NCBI GenBank assembly: GCA_016793095.1
Contig: JAEUJQ010000020.1
Location: 1 to 64,000 of the forward strand
Source: Myxococcaceae bacterium
Lineage (GTDB): Bacteria > Myxococcota > Myxococcia > Myxococcales > Myxococcaceae
Length of the DNA stretch: 64,000 nucleotides
Direction: 5' to 3'
Made by a program: the position numbers and the translations under genes. Numbering within the stretch: the first letter of the stretch is position 1; each line of letters opens with the position of its first letter. Below the pieces are notes generated by a model. That model saw nothing but the letters and a program-made list of their open reading frames with translations, ran no database searches and was not told the origin of the DNA. This document shows, one piece after another, positions 63,201-64,000 of the stretch.

Positions 63201-64000
63201 TGCCCAGCATGGACACGAACGAGACCCGCAAGGCCTTCGTGCCCGACGCCGACCCCGCGACGCGCACCAGCCCGCTCGCGGCCGACTCCGATCGCGGCGG
63301 GAAGACCGACGGCTTCGAGGACGTGAACGTCAACGGGCGCGTCGATCAAGGCGAGACGAACCCCGGCGACCCCGCCGACGATCAGGGCGCGATCGCCGAC
63401 GCTGACAGCGACGGGCTGCCCGACGCCGCCGAGATGCGCCTCGGCTCGAACCCGAACGACGCGGACTCCGACGACGACGGCCTGCCCGACGGCAAGGAGC
63501 CCAACGCTGCGCTGGACGCGGACGGCGACGGGGTCAACAACCTCAACGACCCTGACAGCGACGGCGACCGCCTCTTCGACGGGACCGAGGCGGGGGTCAC
63601 CACGGCGCCTGCCGGCACCGACACCGCGCGCAACTTCTTCATCGCTGACGCCGACCCCGCGACCCGCACGCTGGTGCTGGTGGCGGACACCGATCGCGGC
63701 GGCATGGGCGACGGGGCCGAGGACGTCAACCGGAACGGCCGGGTGGACATGGGCGAGACCGATCCGCTCCTCAAGGCTGACGACCGCCCGCTGCAGGACA
63801 GCGACAACGACACCATTCGTGACGTGGACGACGGCTTCCAGGACACCGACGGCGACGGCACCGCGAACTGGCTCGACACCGACTCCGACGGCGACGGCAT
63901 CTCCGACGCGGCCGAGGCGGGCGACACCAGCCCCGCCACCGCGCCCATCGACACGGACCGCGATCTGACGCCTGACTTCCTCGATCTCGACTCCGATGGT
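57236..64000 (+). CDS. Giant secreted DUF11-like/TSP3 surface protein (3' end outside window)
   Basis: The frame is open from ATG 57236 to the window edge (2255 codons, no stop). It starts with a signal peptide (LVKRLLLLTALAAPALALAQ). Residues ~25-1600 are repeated beta-rich modules of the DUF11/isopeptide-like surface class. From ~1610 onward come TSP3-type calcium repeats, including four 134-residue modules carrying LFDGTE and DRGG...DGxEDxNxNGRxDxGE. The ATG is 3 nt after the OmpA/TSP3 stop, so the two form an operon. It is probably a large adhesin or sheath protein. A C-terminal sorting signal such as MYXO-CTERM could lie beyond 64000; this cannot be seen. Confidence 0.85.
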   Translation, partial: MNTMTNDSTRTLVKRLLLLTALAAPALALAQPAAQCALGGPSSVVRGQAFTLDVDLSNPGTATGYAPAVELFLPPAFTLGAATAFGQTLTPVANTTTTPFVNPLTGETVQGPAGARYVVLRYPINHVAGGAGAQRLTVVLTSTTSATLDTAVNVAATCLFAYGATPLNDPQADAPVRSDLAVNANDQTTRAFTPVGALVTGRFERVTPAGVVTDAVTGPRTLVEAVYEIDAMVGTTISAASAIITLPDAFQLVSATAAGGTVSSVPAAPASAPGGTVTVTYASIAGVAGVDRAIRVRGFISQNRTGGTPAINPMTLTPITVAPQLSLSGSGLPAPVTGQAALRGHAVLVRETVNTAAPLPGATVTITQVVEQSDFFGTTANDVTTTLPAGLTYVASSSMPLTPVVSGSTLAFPFGGLAQVGMGDTSPASRTNAFDVTVEQAYPSAGPVFGGDRLATVHSLASTTTAAATRTQTEAASGTDATPAIPQATLTAAALVAGVPVSTVKAGDVVTFRVTSTLTSGDHDGEVWSIALPAPLFDASALSGAMFGGAVVRYGAGATAGLPTNVTVTASAATNSVTLTFPRISGGTPPITVEVELDVTATANPIDDAFVVVTPVVSTHTGTMQTYTRTAAPALTVQSPNLRAITAAFASSTTDAVFTPAATVTLPSPLTSANLATVANSNVAAVHAQGTVDVRLLVENRGALEARDARVKLVLPAGLSGALVSATDGVGTATPTTGDLFGAGLDFTDPIAASSPSSGLNLRVVVARLTVATGLAPRFDLVSNGQLERFASAAGGGNFVGNPAATAEPVTISTRAASAGVVLTIPDTAATIGETFGYVVSGVVPNGATIASLPVTIALPSQLAFVSAMSLTAPAAITCGGAACTLPTPVVTNEGRDVTFTFANVANADTDIGTVEELAFTATVVVNNVASATAGTTNLNVNTGFAGATSTTDAGSRVRIVEPAMSFGGVNTDGGALPDGGSVIDSSDLVVVTVPVRVAGGANNVSPHDVSISVALPVQLTAEPGSLFVDSRCPMPATQSLVDAGLSITFPTLAVGDAGACDVGFTARVGQNVTYGQQLSPLATLTWTSRMGVVNMPVSTYSATTVERTGNGSDPGGTANNYRVTATGPVRMATSATSAFTLVSTTNPATAANLLAVGEDLVLRFRVDLAEGTHPSLSFRFTPPPMLGVRRVELDTMTPGFTGVIANPAPIVPTGTAGAVVTASFGAITVPGDNLATNNQLDLLVTVRNVALNSATTATMQGLPQSGGSALGPSAPFDVLFAAPRPRLTPSVDNPSPGPDAGVVLTAALANLSLNSQADGGGLEQTTVACNVPVSIATPAGFSIVAPATDGLDNDDNGMTDDAPEASLVSGSTFVFNSNRCLNPGERLSFRASFRSAQTIQGVPVNFDSTMGTYLTAAMGGTTLSPANDAFDNNGNSVVDETTPVADGIARVVVTPNVPRLGFTLVGRSALDGGASVVAGDDVRWTVRLINTGVGDLTNVRIEVPFAPLTTYVADSGTATSGTLSLTMTGLAVDVGTVLGCPALPDGGPGTTCPTIDVALDSTTSRRIPNDGGVETQARLTADPPFALLLSDNPATAAPVDPTRVRVLNTPDVDGDGVLNGADRNANNPASCSDVDGDGCDDCAVALNQQPSNDGPDGDGDGMCDSGDPTPNDVDADDDGLTDGAERDPLSDTDGDGLVNVLDPDSDDDGLFDGTEAGVATASMGTDASKGVFVADADPATTTDVLRADSDRGGRIDGTEDLNRNGRVDLGEGDPNAQGDDAAQTDTDGDGLSDADETARGLPVNDADADDDGIVDGKEPNPTTNSDGDGLLTNILDPDSDNDGLFDGTEVGVTTPSSGTLLARRRFIADADPTTRTAVLRADTDRGGVIDGLEDLNLNGRSDQGERNPGDGPDDLVATIDTDADGMADALEAFLGTNPRDRDSDDDGVIDSAEQHFSDDTDDDGLINALDADSDDDGVFDGTELGVTMPSMDTNETRKAFVPDADPATRTSPLAADSDRGGKTDGFEDVNVNGRVDQGETNPGDPADDQGAIADADSDGLPDAAEMRLGSNPNDADSDDDGLPDGKEPNAALDADGDGVNNLNDPDSDGDRLFDGTEAGVTTAPAGTDTARNFFIADADPATRTLVLVADTDRGGMGDGAEDVNRNGRVDMGETDPLLKADDRPLQDSDNDTIRDVDDGFQDTDGDGTANWLDTDSDGDGISDAAEAGDTSPATAPIDTDRDLTPDFLDLDSDG
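62190..63800 (+). repeat. Four tandem 134-codon modules in the giant protein
   Basis: The anchor codons for G/R-L/V-F-D-G-T-E begin at 62363, 62765, 63167 and 63569, exactly 402 bp apart each time. Each module also carries a DADP.TRT element and a DRGG...DLNxNGRVDxGE element. Sequence between anchors has diverged, with small compensating indels, but net spacing is invariant. Confidence 0.88.

Noticed and set aside
58793-63349. 1518-codon open frame antisense to the giant TSP3 gene
   Set aside because: The plus-strand frame has a signal peptide, recognisable TSP3 modules and operon context; the antisense product is low-complexity His/Arg/Val.

Overview
This is a GC-rich, gene-dense bacterial chromosome segment, almost certainly from a myxobacterium (Myxococcota; Cystobacterineae-like is an inference). 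The evidence is its combination of gene types: a pseudo-receiver/DUF4388 protein, two PilZ proteins, an FHA-AAA+-Fis protein, a eukaryote-like Ser/Thr kinase, a PP2C phosphatase, an AgmX/PglI-type protein, many secreted proteins with Asp-Ala-Gly or Gly/Ser/Thr linkers, and thrombospondin-type-3 (TSP3) outer-surface proteins. I see no rRNA, tRNA, IS element, prophage or CRISPR array. The window is mostly ordinary core chromosome with a small toxin-antitoxin pocket near 23.3-25.0 kb.

Layout. 0-0.6 kb: six-copy, about 80-bp tandem repeat array. 0.6-3 kb: DUF4291 protein, panB and a deoxynucleoside kinase. 3-5.6 kb: a run of small uncharacterised genes ending in two SAF-domain membrane proteins. 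5.6-10.6 kb: methyltransferase-like protein, then the minus-strand run tsaD-rsmA-zinc ribbon-lipoprotein. 10.6-18.1 kb: a pseudo-receiver/DUF4388/TPR membrane protein and a 1269-residue J-domain/TPR protein with a very long E/R-rich helix, separated by a PilZ gene. 18.1-20.2 kb: trmL, DUF192, PP2C phosphatase and a coiled-coil protein. 20.2-22.3 kb: AmgK/MurU-type sugar kinase and nucleotidyltransferase pair. 22.3-25 kb: hypothetical gene, YgiT zinc finger, Phd/ParE toxin-antitoxin pair and an orphan gene. 25-31.3 kb: UbiA-family phosphoribosyltransferase, ugd, nucleotidyltransferase-fold protein, FHA regulator and AlkD-like protein. 31.3-34.2 kb: Ser/Thr kinase overlapping a polysaccharide deacetylase. 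34.2-38.1 kb: two-gene biotin-dependent acyl-CoA carboxylase behind a palindromic operator-like site. 38.1-41.2 kb: secreted proteins and a LysR regulator. 41.2-44.3 kb: pntAB. 44.3-54.8 kb: amino-acid metabolism (ilvE, sdaA, serA) interspersed with PilZ, DUF4286, TPR, FAD-oxidase and lipoprotein genes. 55.4-64 kb: an OmpA/TSP3 outer-membrane protein followed 3 nt later by a giant DUF11-like/TSP3 surface protein that runs off the window.

How the genes fit together. Several short operons are supported by ATGA, GTGA or TGATG overlaps: tsaD-rsmA-zinc ribbon, the SAF pair, the Ser/Thr kinase pair, pntAB, carboxylase-secreted protein, toxin-antitoxin, and DUF4286-secreted protein. Cell-envelope sugar metabolism (AmgK/MurU type, Ugd, decaprenyl-phosphate phosphoribosyltransferase-like, polysaccharide deacetylase) recurs. 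The most unusual non-coding signal is an 87-bp inverted-repeat element found about 20 bp upstream of both the AmgK-type kinase gene and ugd, 73/87 identical, with a compensatory change in its terminal stem. A second recurring oddity is partial tandem duplication of gene 3' ends just downstream of minus-strand genes, at 10.7 kb and 39.7 kb.
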